Shown here piece after piece: positions 17,351 through 26,497 of a stretch of 64,000 nucleotides of DNA. Position 1 is the stretch's first letter. Each line of letters begins with the position of its first letter. The notes beneath the pieces are model-generated. The model saw nothing but the letters and a program-made list of their open reading frames with translations, searched no databases and had not been told where the DNA came from. The stretch covers positions 4,712,001 to 4,776,000 of the forward strand of contig NZ_RJJY01000001.1 of the NCBI RefSeq assembly GCF_003751085.1, given 5' to 3'. The translations under genes and the position numbers were made by a program. The stretch comes from Micromonospora sp. Llam0 (GTDB lineage Bacteria; Actinomycetota; Actinomycetes; Mycobacteriales; Micromonosporaceae).

Positions 17351-17701
17351 GCGGGGCGCGGAGCGGGACCGCTCGACCGCCGGCCGCCGCTGCTCGCGGG
17401 CCCGCCAGCAGCCGGAGTGCCAGTGCCGCCGGTCGGTCAGGTCGCCCCGGCCGTCCGCCGGCCAGGCGACCACGTGCGGTACGCCCGGCCGGATCTCCTG
17501 CACGCAGCCCGGACAACGGTAGGTCTTGGTCGCCGCCGGACCGGGCACCGACCGCACCATCCAGTCGCCGTCGCTGAACGACTGCACGGCGGCGACGCCC
17601 CGGCGCACCCGCTCCGGGTCGACCGGCTCGGGCTGCCCGGGGTCGCCGTGGCCGCCGCGACCGGCGGACCGGCGGGTCGGGCGGTTGCGGCGCGGACTCA
17701 T
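17342..17701 (-). CDS. Small conserved Cys/His protein
   Basis: A 119-residue basic protein with YRCPGCVQEIRPGVPHVVAWP and later HWHSGCW. The Cys-x2-Cys and His-x3-Cys spacing suggests one zinc site. Similar short proteins, often labelled ATP/GTP-binding without evidence, are common in actinomycetes; I do not know a proven function. ATG 17701 has no ribosome site but has TACCCT 7 nt upstream, consistent with a leaderless transcript. The 3' end is duplicated (17311-17350). Confidence 0.7.
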   Translation of the reverse strand: MSPRRNRPTRRSAGRGGHGDPGQPEPVDPERVRRGVAAVQSFSDGDWMVRSVPGPAATKTYRCPGCVQEIRPGVPHVVAWPADGRGDLTDRRHWHSGCWRAREQRRPAVERSRSAPRYG

Positions 17702-17708
17702 GATCGCA

Positions 17709-17714
17709 AGGGTA
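17709..17714 (-). promoter_or_regulatory. -10 box (TACCCT) for a probable leaderless transcript
   Basis: TACCCT on the minus strand is 7 nt upstream of ATG 17701. That spacing would put the transcription start at the A of ATG. No Shine-Dalgarno sequence is present. Confidence 0.5.
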
Positions 17715-17736
17715 CGTCGCCGCTGCGGCGCCCTGC

Positions 17737-19350
17737 TCAGCCGGCGTGGTCGCGGAAACCGCCCCCGGTGCGCTGGCCGAGCCGACCGGCGGTCACCAGG
17801 TTGCGCAGCAGCGGGGCGGGTGCCAGCCCGGGCTCGGGCAGCTCCCGGTGGATGGCGGTCTGGACGGCCAGCGCCACGTCCAGGCCGACGGTGTCGAGCA
17901 GTTCGAACGGCCCGGCGGGGTAGCCACAGCCGAGTTTCATCGCCGCGTCGATGTCGTCCGCCGTCGAATAGCTGCTCTCCAGCATCCGGACCGCGTCGTT
18001 GAGGTACGGCAACAGCAACGCGTCGGCGATGAAGCCGGCGCGGTCGCCACAGGTCACCGCGGTCCTGCCGAGTGCCGCGCAGAGTTGGTGCGCGGCCCGC
18101 ACCGCGGTCGGCGAGGTCCGGACGGTACGCACCACCTCGACCAGTCGGGCCTGCGCCGCCGTACCGCCCACGAAGTGCAGTCCGACCACGTCCGCCGGCC
18201 GGCCGGTGGCCATCGCCACGTCGATCACCGGTGCCGTCGACGGGCCGACCACCACCACCAGGTCAACGGCGGCCAGGTCACGCCCGGCCCGGTCGACGGG
18301 GTCGGCCGCCGGGACGGCACCGGGGCCGGCGACCGTGACGACGTCGACTCCGGCGGCGGTGAGGACCTCGGCGACGTCGGTCGCCACGCTGCCCGACCCG
18401 ACCACCCCGACGGTACGCGGTGCCGGGTCACCGGCCTCGGCACCGGCCACCGGAGTGAGTTCGTCCGGGGCAAGCCGCGACGAGCCCGGTGCCTGGTAGG
18501 TGTAGAACCCCCGGCCGGACTTGCGGCCGAGCAGCCCGGCGGTGACCATCTGCCGCAGCAGCGGCGCGGCCGCGTGCCGGCGGTCGTGGCCGCCACGCTG
18601 GTACATCGTCTCCAGCACCTGGTACGCGGTGTCCAGGCCGATCAGGTCGAGCAGCGTCAACGGGCCCATCGGCAGGCCGTGGCCCTGCTGCATGGCCGCG
18701 TCGATGTCCTCCCGGCTGGCGTATCCGGCCTCGTACATGCCGATCGCCTGGTTGAGGTACCCGAACAGCAGCGCGTTGGCGATGAAGCCGGCGCGGTCGG
18801 TGACGCTCACCCCGACCTTGCCGAGCCGGGCGCAGAGCGCCTGGACGTCGCGGGCCACCTCCGGCGCGGTCACCACGGTGCTGATCACCTCGACCAGCCG
18901 CATCACCGGCGCCGGGTTGAAGAAATGCAGCCCGATCACCTGGCCGGGACGTTCGGTGGCGACAGCGATCTCGGTGACGCTCAACGACGAGGTGTTGGTC
19001 GCCAGGACGGCCCCCGGTGGGCACACCCGGTCGAGCTCGGCCAGCAGGCGTCGCTTGAGATCGAGCCGCTCCGGGACCGCCTCGACGGCCAGATCGACGT
19101 CGCGGAGTGCGTCGAGTCCGACCGCGAAGGTCACCCGGGCGTGCAGTGCGTCCCGGTCGGCCGGGTCGAGTTTGCCGCGGGCGACGGCCCGGTCGGTGGA
19201 GGCCGTCAGGTTGGCCCGCCCCTTGTCCAGCGCCGCCCCGTCCACCTCGGCGGCGACCACGTCGACGCCGTTGCGGGCGAAGACCTCGACGATCCCGGCA
19301 CCCATCGTGCCGAGCCCGACCACTCCCACGGTCTTGAACTCGCGCGCCAT
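17737..19350 (-). CDS. 3-hydroxyacyl-CoA dehydrogenase, tandem fused, second half degenerate
   Basis: A 537-residue protein. The first half (~1-285) is a complete enzyme: GLGTMGAGI dinucleotide loop, ATNTSS, GLHFFNPAPVMRLVEVI with the catalytic His and Glu, and a helical C-terminal domain. The second half (~310-537) begins VGVVGSGSVATDVAEVL, lacks the NTSS segment through a shorter Rossmann domain, but keeps GLHF, LVEVV and a full C-terminal domain (DRAGFIADALLLPYLND). It thus looks like an internal duplication in which the second active site has decayed. ATG 19350 follows GGAGGG. It would oxidise 3-hydroxyacyl-CoA with NAD in fatty acid or butanoate metabolism. Confidence 0.85.
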   Translation of the reverse strand: MAREFKTVGVVGLGTMGAGIVEVFARNGVDVVAAEVDGAALDKGRANLTASTDRAVARGKLDPADRDALHARVTFAVGLDALRDVDLAVEAVPERLDLKRRLLAELDRVCPPGAVLATNTSSLSVTEIAVATERPGQVIGLHFFNPAPVMRLVEVISTVVTAPEVARDVQALCARLGKVGVSVTDRAGFIANALLFGYLNQAIGMYEAGYASREDIDAAMQQGHGLPMGPLTLLDLIGLDTAYQVLETMYQRGGHDRRHAAAPLLRQMVTAGLLGRKSGRGFYTYQAPGSSRLAPDELTPVAGAEAGDPAPRTVGVVGSGSVATDVAEVLTAAGVDVVTVAGPGAVPAADPVDRAGRDLAAVDLVVVVGPSTAPVIDVAMATGRPADVVGLHFVGGTAAQARLVEVVRTVRTSPTAVRAAHQLCAALGRTAVTCGDRAGFIADALLLPYLNDAVRMLESSYSTADDIDAAMKLGCGYPAGPFELLDTVGLDVALAVQTAIHRELPEPGLAPAPLLRNLVTAGRLGQRTGGGFRDHAG

Positions 19351-19420
19351 CTGCCCTCCGTCCGTCACCCGCGCCGGCCCCGGTGCAGGGCGAGTCTGTC
19401 ACGAATCGCCGCACCGTCGC

Positions 19421-19492
19421 TCAGCGGAGCACCACGGCCAGATTCGTCAGGAGAGCACCACGACCGCCGTCGCTCAGGAGAGCACCACGACC
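19421..19492. repeat. Three copies of the FHA gene 3' end
   Basis: TCAGGAGAGCACCACGACC occurs at 19474-19492 (the true gene end) and again, identical, at 19447-19465. A third copy at 19421-19439 has three mismatches. The spacing is 27 and 26 bp. Each copy has a TGA on the minus strand. Confidence 0.9.
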
Positions 19493-20016
19493 ATCCAGGT
19501 CAACCAGCCGACCAGGAAGACCCCGGCCAGCCCGGCCATCAGCAGTGTGCTGGGCCGGCGGCGGGGACGCATCGGCTGGGTGGGCTCGCCGAGCACGGTA
19601 TGCAGCGGGGAACCCGGTCCGGTGGTCGGCCGCACCGGTGCGCCGGGCAGCGCAGCCGTGGCCGGCCGGGGAATCCGGGTGCCGACCGGGTCGGTGAGCG
19701 CCGAAGCCGGATCGTAGAAGCGCAGTTCCACGCCGCCGATCCGGATCCGGTCGCCGTCGCGCAACTCGGTCGGCTGCCGGATCCGCAGGTCGTTGACCCA
19801 GGTCCCGTTCGTCGATTCCTGGTCGGTCAGCACGGTACGGCCGCCGCCGGCCGCTATCACCGCGTGGCACCGGCTGACCTTGATGTCGTCGATGGTGATG
19901 TCCAGGCCGGCATCCCGGCCGATCACCCGGTTGCCGGGCGACAGCCGGTAACTGGCCCCGGGAGTCGGGCCGGTGATCACCTGCAGGAGAGGTAGCAGCG
20001 ACTGGTGTTCGGACAT
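19474..20016 (-). CDS. Tail-anchored FHA-domain protein
   Basis: A 180-residue protein. An FHA domain at about residues 22-92 shows NRVIGRDAGLDITI, VSRCHAVI and STNGTWVN, the Gly-Arg, Ser-Arg-x-His and Asn residues that hold phosphothreonine. A basic Pro-rich linker leads to one C-terminal membrane helix (LLMAGLAGVFLVGWLTWMVVVL), so the FHA domain faces the cytoplasm. No kinase gene is nearby. ATG 20016 is chosen because upstream sequence is not domain-like; the ribosome site is weak. It may recruit Ser/Thr-kinase substrates to the membrane. Confidence 0.8.
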   Translation of the reverse strand: MSEHQSLLPLLQVITGPTPGASYRLSPGNRVIGRDAGLDITIDDIKVSRCHAVIAAGGGRTVLTDQESTNGTWVNDLRIRQPTELRDGDRIRIGGVELRFYDPASALTDPVGTRIPRPATAALPGAPVRPTTGPGSPLHTVLGEPTQPMRPRRRPSTLLMAGLAGVFLVGWLTWMVVVLS

Positions 20017-20340
20017 CAGCTGGTGAAGTGCCTTCCCCCCTCGACAGCGACGCACATCGCGCCACCCGTTGCAGCCTGCCAGCTCGCGCCGAACCAGGAC
20101 ATGGTCCCTTGTCCGGTGTTCGTCGCCGGCCGGGTCAGGTCCGCGCCACCGGTTCGACGGTGGTCCGCGACAACCGGACACCCGCCCTGACGCCAGGTGG
20201 CCAAGGCTGTCATTACATCGCCAAGAATCGAAGTCTCGCTACCCGCGAGTACCCTTCACGGCTAACCTCGGACAATACTGCGCAGCGGGCAGCCGGAGCG
20301 ATCCGGGGCCGGCGCGCAGCCGCAGCTGGCGAAGGAGGCC
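20017..20340. other. Divergent intergenic region, FHA gene / aldehyde dehydrogenase
   Basis: A 324-bp gap between two outward-facing genes, which must contain both promoters. The right part (20210-20290) is less GC-rich. I cannot assign boxes with confidence and see no gene here. Confidence 0.4.
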
Positions 20341-21846
20341 ATGGTGACAGCGGTACGGATCCCAGGCCGACCGGTGGTCGACGACGGGCATCTCCTCTCC
20401 TCCCACCCGGCGACCGGCGCCCAGGTGGGCCGGGTCCCGATCGCCGACCGCGATCAGGTCGCGGCGGCGGTGGCCGCGGCCCGGACCGCAGCCGGCTGGT
20501 GGGTCGGGATCGGCCACCCGCAACGCCGCCGCCGGCTGCTGCGCTGGCGGTCGCTGCTGGCCACCCGGATCACCGAGCTCGCCGACCTGATCAACCGGGA
20601 GTGCGGCAAGCCGGTGGCCGAGGCGGTCGTCGAGATCGCCGCCGCGATCGAACACATCGACTGGGCGGCCCAGCACGCCAAGCGGGTGCTCGGGGTCCGG
20701 CGGACCCACACCCGGCTGATCACCGCCGAGTTCAGCGGGCACCTGGAGTACCAGCCGCTCGGCGTGGTCGGGGTGATCGGCGCGTGGAACTACCCGGTGC
20801 TCATTCCGATCGGCCCGATCGCGTACGCGCTGGCCGCCGGCAACACGGTGGTCTTCAAGCCCAGCGAGTACACCCCGGTGACCGGACAGTGGCTGGTCGA
20901 CACGCTCACCGAGGCGGTCGGCGCGGAGTCGGTCCTGACCGCCGTGCACGGGCTCGGCGACGTCGGCGACGCGTTGTGCCGGTCCGGCGTGGACAAGCTC
21001 TCGTTCACCGGCTCACCACGGACCGGCCGCCTGGTCATGGCGGCCTGCGCCGAGACGCTCACCCCGGTGGTGATCGAGGCCGGCGGCAAGGACGCGATGA
21101 TCGTCGACGACGATGCCGACATCGACGCGGCGGCCGAGGCCTGCGTCTGGGGGGCGATGACCAACGCCGGGCAGAGCTGCATCGGCATCGAGCGGGTGTA
21201 CGCGCTGGCCCCGGTGTACGACGCGTTCGTCACCGCGGTGGTGGACCGGGCCGGCCGGCTGACTGTCGGTAGCGGACCGGACGACCAGGTCGGACCGATC
21301 GCCATGCCCGGGCAGCTCGACGTCATCCGACGGCACATCGACGACGCGCTGGCCGCCGGTGGGCGGGCGGTGCTCGGCGGTGCCGCGGCGGTACAGCCGC
21401 CGTACGTGCATCCGACCGTCCTGGTCGACGTGCCGCCCGACTGCACCGCCGTCCGCGAGGAGACCTTCGGTCCGACCGTCACGATCCACCGGGTCGAGAC
21501 CATCGACGAGGCGATCGCGGCGGCCAACGACACCCGCTACGGGTTGGGCGGCGCGGTCTTCGGCAAGCGGCGGGGGATCGCCGTCGCCCGCCGGATCCGC
21601 AGTGGAATGGTGTCGATCAACTCGGTACTCACCTTCGTCGGGTTCAGTGAGCTGCCGTTCGGCGGAGTCGGCGAATCGGGTTTCGGCCGGGTGCACGGTG
21701 AAGACGGGCTGCGGGAGTTCTCCCGGTCCAAGGCGATCACCCGCCGCCGGGCACCGTCGGTGCTGCCGACGATGACGTTCGAGCGGACCCCGACCGACGT
21801 GGCCCGCATCGTCAAGGTGATCAAGCTGCGGTACGGCCGCGACTGA
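20341..21846 (+). CDS. NAD(P)-dependent aldehyde dehydrogenase
   Basis: A 501-residue enzyme of the ALDH superfamily. The catalytic Cys280 lies in NAGQSCIGIE and the general base Glu246 in VIEAGGKDAM. GVIGAWNYPVLIPIGP is the cofactor strand. AAGGAGG sits 2-3 nt before the ATG. It resembles the succinate-semialdehyde/aromatic aldehyde branch, but the substrate cannot be fixed. It converges with the DUF2786 gene, 7 bp apart. Confidence 0.9.
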   Translation: MVTAVRIPGRPVVDDGHLLSSHPATGAQVGRVPIADRDQVAAAVAAARTAAGWWVGIGHPQRRRRLLRWRSLLATRITELADLINRECGKPVAEAVVEIAAAIEHIDWAAQHAKRVLGVRRTHTRLITAEFSGHLEYQPLGVVGVIGAWNYPVLIPIGPIAYALAAGNTVVFKPSEYTPVTGQWLVDTLTEAVGAESVLTAVHGLGDVGDALCRSGVDKLSFTGSPRTGRLVMAACAETLTPVVIEAGGKDAMIVDDDADIDAAAEACVWGAMTNAGQSCIGIERVYALAPVYDAFVTAVVDRAGRLTVGSGPDDQVGPIAMPGQLDVIRRHIDDALAAGGRAVLGGAAAVQPPYVHPTVLVDVPPDCTAVREETFGPTVTIHRVETIDEAIAAANDTRYGLGGAVFGKRRGIAVARRIRSGMVSINSVLTFVGFSELPFGGVGESGFGRVHGEDGLREFSRSKAITRRRAPSVLPTMTFERTPTDVARIVKVIKLRYGRD

Positions 21847-21853
21847 TCGCGGG

Positions 21854-23248
21854 TCAGCCGGCGATCGGCTGGTGGGCGCCGAGGCTGGCCTGGTCGGCGG
21901 CGGTGGTGCCGGCGATCCACCCGGCCCGGTTGTGGCCGGCGATCGACCGGCTGGTCACCGTCGGGAAGAGCCGCTCGGTGGCCCGGTCCACCTGCTCGTC
22001 GCGGGCCGCCAGCACCGGCACCAGCGCGGCGCCGGTCCGCGCGGCCGCCTCCCGGCCGACGTCGTCGGCGGCGGTACGCAACCGCTGCCCGATCCGCACC
22101 GCGTACGCCTCCAGGAAGGACTGGCGGAACGACCGGGTGGTCGACTGCCCGCCCCGGCCACGCTGCGGGCCGTTGCGCAGCATCGCCGCAGTGGCCTGCA
22201 CCAGCAGCGAGGTGTGCAGCAACTCGACCGACTCGCAGTCGGCGACGAACCCGACGACGGTGGCGAAGCCGAGATTGTTGGACCACACCGACCGGCAGCC
22301 GTTCGCCTCGGCGACCTGCTGCAGCAGCAACGCCTTGGCCTGCTCGTACGGTGCTTCCAGACCGATCCGTACGGCCACCGGGTCGGCCTGCGGCCCGCCG
22401 GCACCGGTCTGCTGCGCGGCGAGCAGCGCATGGTCGATGCGGTGCCGGGTCATCAGCTCCTGGGCCTTGGCCGACAGCGCTTCGGCCTCCTCCGCGAACT
22501 CGGTCGACTCGGCCTTGGCCAGCAGCGCCCGGATCCGGCCGAGCTGGCGCTCGTCCACATCGTCCGTCCCGGCCGCCCCGGAGGGTGCGGCCGGGGTCGG
22601 CCGCCGACGCTGCTGCGTCCCGTCGTCACCGGGGCGGACCGTGCCGGGCAGCGGGGCCACCAGCTCCAGCCTCGGCAGGCCGATCAGCAGCCCGGCCACC
22701 CGCACCGCGAGCAGTACGGCGGCGGCCCGGTCCAGCTTGGACCCGGCCGCCCAGGCGGTGAGCCGGTGGTCGGGTGGGTCGGTGCCCCACACGTCGAGGT
22801 CGAGATCACGCAGTTGGCGGTGCCAGCGGTCGGCGACCGTCGCCGACGCGTACCCGCGCAGCTGCGCCGCGACGTACCCGGCGGTCAGGCTCACCGCCCG
22901 CTTGCCGAGCTCGCGGCCGGCCACCCGCAGCACGTCGGCCGGCATCCAGCCGTGGCCCCACAGCCCGGCGGCCACCTGCCGCAACGCCTCGTCCACCGCC
23001 TGGTCCACCAGCCGGTCGTCGGCTGCGACCAGCGCGGCCACGCACTCGTCGAGGTCGTCCGGTCGGTCGGCCGTCGCCATCCGGGCCGCCCGGCGCAGCA
23101 GCTCGTCGACCCGCTGCGCCTCGGTCGGTGGCGGGTAGAAACCGAACCCGTCGGGGTACGCAGCGTCGGCGGTCTGTGCCCGTTGGCGTTGCCGCTGTTC
23201 CCTGGCCTTCTTCTTGGCGGCTCGACGTTGCTGGTTACGCACACCCAT
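21854..23248 (-). CDS. DUF2786-domain protein
   Basis: A 464-residue soluble protein. A very basic start (RNQQRRAAKKKAREQRQRQ) precedes an Ala/Arg-rich region. The DUF2786 motif LGRIRALLAKAESTEFAEEAEALSAKAQELM lies near residue 215, shown here in two overlapping parts: LGRIRALLAKAEST and EEAEALSAKAQELMTRH. The C-terminal part (about 265-440) follows it as in the usual DUF2786 architecture. Function unknown; some relatives sit near phage or DNA-processing genes. It is on the same strand as nucS, 50 bp downstream of it in position but transcribed first. Confidence 0.75.
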   Translation of the reverse strand: MGVRNQQRRAAKKKAREQRQRQRAQTADAAYPDGFGFYPPPTEAQRVDELLRRAARMATADRPDDLDECVAALVAADDRLVDQAVDEALRQVAAGLWGHGWMPADVLRVAGRELGKRAVSLTAGYVAAQLRGYASATVADRWHRQLRDLDLDVWGTDPPDHRLTAWAAGSKLDRAAAVLLAVRVAGLLIGLPRLELVAPLPGTVRPGDDGTQQRRRPTPAAPSGAAGTDDVDERQLGRIRALLAKAESTEFAEEAEALSAKAQELMTRHRIDHALLAAQQTGAGGPQADPVAVRIGLEAPYEQAKALLLQQVAEANGCRSVWSNNLGFATVVGFVADCESVELLHTSLLVQATAAMLRNGPQRGRGGQSTTRSFRQSFLEAYAVRIGQRLRTAADDVGREAAARTGAALVPVLAARDEQVDRATERLFPTVTSRSIAGHNRAGWIAGTTAADQASLGAHQPIAG

Positions 23249-23298
23249 TAGCGGACTCCAGAAACTCGGTGCCAGAGCTGGTCAAAGTTCGGTGCTGG

Positions 23299-23955
23299 TC
23301 AGAACAGGGTGAGTTCGTCCCGTTCGATGCCCCGTAGCTTGTCGTAGTCGACCACCACGCACCGGATGCCACGGTCCTCGGCCAGCACCCGGGCCTGCGG
23401 TTTGATTTCCTGTGCAGCGAAGATGCCGGTCACCGGCGCCAGCAGCGGGTCCCGGTTGAGCAGTTCGAGGTAGCGGGTCAGCTGCTCGACGCCGTCGATC
23501 TCGCCCCGACGCTTCACCTCGACCGCGACGCTCGCTCCGCCGTCACGACAGAGCAGGTCCACCGGGCCGATCGCGGTCATGTACTCCCGCCGTACCAAGG
23601 TGAAATCGTCACCGAAGGTAGTCGGGTTGGCGGCGAGCAGCTCCTGCAGATGCGCCTCCACCCCGTCCTTGCGTAGACCGGGGTCGACACCCAGGTCGTA
23701 CGACATCTCCTGGAGGATCTCCTCCAGGGTGATCCGCAGCTCCTCGCCGGCCTTGTTGACCACCCGCCACATGCCCGGCGTCTCCTCCAGCCGGCACGGC
23801 GGGCTCATCCAGTTCAGCGGCTTGTACGCCCGGTCGTCGGCGTGAATCGAGACCGATCCGTCCGCTTTGACCATCAACAGCCGGGTCGCCGGCGGCAGAT
23901 GTGCCGAGAGTCGACCGACGTAGTCCACCGAGCATCGAGCAATCACCAGCCGCAC
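23299..23955 (-). CDS. nucS: Endonuclease NucS, non-canonical mismatch repair
   Basis: A 218-residue protein from GTG 23955, [16 protein letters not shown], the standard NucS start. The C-terminal RecB-like nuclease has Asp133 (GPVDLLCRD), Glu146 and Lys148 (VAVEVKRRG) and Gln158, the expected catalytic set. NucS cuts both strands at mismatches and replaces MutS/MutL in actinobacteria and some archaea. The C-terminus ends DELTLF, resembling a beta-clamp binding tail. The start has no ribosome site; TACCCT is 6 nt upstream, so the transcript may be leaderless. Confidence 0.95.
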   Translation of the reverse strand: MRLVIARCSVDYVGRLSAHLPPATRLLMVKADGSVSIHADDRAYKPLNWMSPPCRLEETPGMWRVVNKAGEELRITLEEILQEMSYDLGVDPGLRKDGVEAHLQELLAANPTTFGDDFTLVRREYMTAIGPVDLLCRDGGASVAVEVKRRGEIDGVEQLTRYLELLNRDPLLAPVTGIFAAQEIKPQARVLAEDRGIRCVVVDYDKLRGIERDELTLF

Positions 23956-23961
23956 CCGAAG

Positions 23962-23967
23962 AGGGTA
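23962..23967 (-). promoter_or_regulatory. -10 box (TACCCT) for nucS
   Basis: TACCCT on the minus strand, 6 nt before GTG 23955, at the spacing expected for a leaderless mRNA. No clear -35 was assigned. Confidence 0.5.
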
Positions 23968-24024
23968 GCGCCAGCGGCGGCCGCGTACCGCGCAGGGCTG
24001 GCGCGGCGGTGCGATCCTGGTGAC

Positions 24025-24642
24025 GTGTTCGAACTGCTGACCGGGACCGGGCTGGCCGCGTCCGCTGGGCTCAACGCCTACATCCCGCTGCTGACCGTCG
24101 GTGTGCTCGCCCGCTACACCAGCCTGATCACGCTGCCGGACGGCTGGCAGTGGATGTCCGACGAATGGGTGCTGGGCATCCTCGCCGTCCTGCTGGTCGT
24201 CGAGGTGGTCGCCGACAAGGTGCCGGTCGTCGATCACGTCAACGACGTGGTGCAGACGGTCGTCCGGCCGACCGCTGGCGGGCTGGCGTTCGGAGCGGGG
24301 TCGGCGTCGGAGACGGTGACGGTCAGCGACCCCGGGGAGTTCTTCGCGTCGGACCAGTGGATTCCGGTGCTGGTCGGCGTGCTGATCGCGCTTGGCATAC
24401 ATCTACTCAAAGCGACGGCCCGACCGGTGATCAACACCGCCACCGCCGGGATCGGCGCACCGGTGGCGAGCACCGCCGAGGACGCCACCAGCGTGGTGAT
24501 GTCGGTCGTCGCGATCCTGCTGCCCATCCTGGTGCTGGTCTTCCTGGTGGCACTGCTGATCGGCGGGCCGCTGCTGGTCCGCCGGGCCTGGCAGCGCCGC
24601 CGGGAGCGACGGGCGGCCCGGGCCGCCGGATACCGGGTCTGA
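24025..24642 (+). CDS. DUF4126 family membrane protein
   Basis: A 205-residue protein with about five membrane segments. [22 protein letters not shown] is the typical DUF4126 opening; Gly-Leu-Asn near residue 16 is conserved. It ends in a very basic tail. GTG 24025 is chosen by similarity to the family start. Function unknown. It is divergent from nucS, with 69 bp between. Confidence 0.75.
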   Translation: MFELLTGTGLAASAGLNAYIPLLTVGVLARYTSLITLPDGWQWMSDEWVLGILAVLLVVEVVADKVPVVDHVNDVVQTVVRPTAGGLAFGAGSASETVTVSDPGEFFASDQWIPVLVGVLIALGIHLLKATARPVINTATAGIGAPVASTAEDATSVVMSVVAILLPILVLVFLVALLIGGPLLVRRAWQRRRERRAARAAGYRV

Positions 24643-24746
24643 CCGGACACCCCGCGCCGGTCTGATCGCGTCGACCTGGGGCCCGAACGGTCGGGATCCT
24701 GTGGGCGGCCCGACACCGGTCCGGGGCACCTGCGACGATCTGCGCC

Positions 24747-25706
24747 GTGCGTTCACGTTCGACCACTTCGGAATCGCGTCCGGTCGCCCTGGCGGTGGCG
24801 ACCGCGCTCGCCCTGGTCGGGATCACCGTACCCGTCGTCACCGGCTGCGGCACGACCGCCGAACCGCCCGCCGTCAGCAGCACCGGCACCGCCAGCCCGG
24901 CGACGGCACCGACCGGTCCGGCCTCCGCCGGCGGCGACCGACCCACTGGACCGCCGCCGGCCGACCCGACCAGGCCGGCGGCAGACCCCGCCGGGCCGCC
25001 GCAGACCCCGCCCGGCGCGACCCGACCGGGCACCCGACCGCCGGTGGTCGGCCACGGACCGCGCGTCGGCAACCTGGTCGCGTTGACCTTCGACGCCGAC
25101 ATGACCGAGGCGATGCGGTACGAGCTGCGCAGCGGCGCGGTCCGCTCGTACGCCAACCTGGCCATCGTCGAGCTGCTGGAACGCGAGCAGGTCCCGGCGA
25201 CGTTCTTCCTCACCGGCATGTGGGTCGAGGAGTATCCGGAGCTGACCCGCCGGCTCGCCGGGAATCCGCGGTTCGAGCTGGCCAACCACACGTACGACCA
25301 TGCCGCGTTCACCGCCGACTGCTACGGCCTGCCCCGGCTGCCGGCGACCGCGATGACCGCCGACGTGGCGAGGACCTTCGACGTGATCGAGCCGTACGGT
25401 GGCCGTCAGACCCGCTACTTCCGGTTTCCGGGGCTGTGCCACGACGGGGCCGCGCTGGCCGCGCTGGCGCCGCTCGGGTTGACCGTGGTCGACGGCGACG
25501 TGATCAGCGGCGACCCGTTCGCCACCGCCTGGGAACCGATCGTCGACGCCGTCCTGTCCGGCGTCCGGCCCGGCTCGGTGGTGGTGCTGCACGTCACCGA
25601 GGCCAACGCCGCGCTGACCGACGAGGCGTTGCCACACATCCTGACCGGCCTGCGCGACCGTGGCCTGACCCCGGCGACGCTGTCCGAGGTGCTCGCCGAA
25701 CGGTGA
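24747..25706 (+). CDS. Polysaccharide deacetylase (NodB-type), probable lipoprotein
   Basis: A 319-residue exported protein. A signal ends in VVTGC, a usable lipobox, followed by an ~80-residue Pro/Thr/Ala linker. The NodB domain (~105-315) has motif 1 as TFDADM instead of TFDDG, motif 2 as NHTYDH, and later RFPGLCH. The zinc ligands (His-x3-His) and first Asp are therefore present; the second Asp is shifted by one. It would remove acetyl groups from cell-wall or extracellular glycans outside the membrane. GTG start. Confidence 0.8.
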   Translation: MRSRSTTSESRPVALAVATALALVGITVPVVTGCGTTAEPPAVSSTGTASPATAPTGPASAGGDRPTGPPPADPTRPAADPAGPPQTPPGATRPGTRPPVVGHGPRVGNLVALTFDADMTEAMRYELRSGAVRSYANLAIVELLEREQVPATFFLTGMWVEEYPELTRRLAGNPRFELANHTYDHAAFTADCYGLPRLPATAMTADVARTFDVIEPYGGRQTRYFRFPGLCHDGAALAALAPLGLTVVDGDVISGDPFATAWEPIVDAVLSGVRPGSVVVLHVTEANAALTDEALPHILTGLRDRGLTPATLSEVLAER

Positions 25707-25753
25707 GCGCCGGTCCCGCCCACGGCCGCGCCCGTCCCGCCCCGCGCGGCGGT

Positions 25754-26497
25754 TCACCGCCAGCGGAACAAGCGGGCCGCCAGGGCACCGACCACCGTCA
25801 GGTAGCCGACCATCACCAGCAGGTGCAGCGGACGGACCGCGTCCCCGGCCCAGCTGGCCTGCATGGCCTGGCTCAGCGCGCCGAGCGGGGTGAGGTCGCT
25901 CAATCGGCGGATCGTCCCGGGCATCATCGGCCCGGGGGTCCACACCCCGGCGAAGAACAGCATCGGGAAGTAGACCAGCATGCCGATGGCGTTCGCCGCC
26001 CGTCCGGTCGACGCCAGCGCCGCGATCAGCAACCCGACCGCGAAGGTAGCCGCCGCGCCAAGCAGAAACACGCCCAGGAAGCGCACCGGGTGCTCGGGCA
26101 GCGGCACCCGGAACGCGACCGCCGCCGCAGCGACGGCCAGACCGACCGCAAGCGTCGTGGCGGCCACCGAGACCAGCAGCTGGGCACCGAGCAGCTTCGC
26201 CGGGCGTACCGGCGTGGTGGCCATCCGGCGCAGCACCCCGCGTTCCCGGTATCCGGCCACCGTCGTGGGCAGGGTGGTGATCGCGACGGTGGCGACCGCC
26301 ATCGCGACCACCACTGGCAGGTAGATGTCGATCGGCCGCAGACCGGCGAGCTCCGCCACGGGGGTACGGAAACCCGGCATCACCCCGCCCAGCACGACGA
26401 TCAGCAGCATCGGGAAGGCCAGCGCCATCACCAGCGCCGCCGGGTCCCGCAGGAACAGTTTGGCCTCCATCACGGTGAGCCGGCGCAGCGCGGTCAT
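25754..26497 (-). CDS. ABC-2 type transporter permease
   Basis: A 247-residue protein with six predicted membrane helices and the ABC-2 signature near residues 60-90. Its start overlaps the stop of the upstream ATPase gene by 4 bp, so the two form one exporter. Such pairs often export antibiotics or lipids; substrate unknown. Confidence 0.85.
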   Translation of the reverse strand: MTALRRLTVMEAKLFLRDPAALVMALAFPMLLIVVLGGVMPGFRTPVAELAGLRPIDIYLPVVVAMAVATVAITTLPTTVAGYRERGVLRRMATTPVRPAKLLGAQLLVSVAATTLAVGLAVAAAAVAFRVPLPEHPVRFLGVFLLGAAATFAVGLLIAALASTGRAANAIGMLVYFPMLFFAGVWTPGPMMPGTIRRLSDLTPLGALSQAMQASWAGDAVRPLHLLVMVGYLTVVGALAARLFRWR

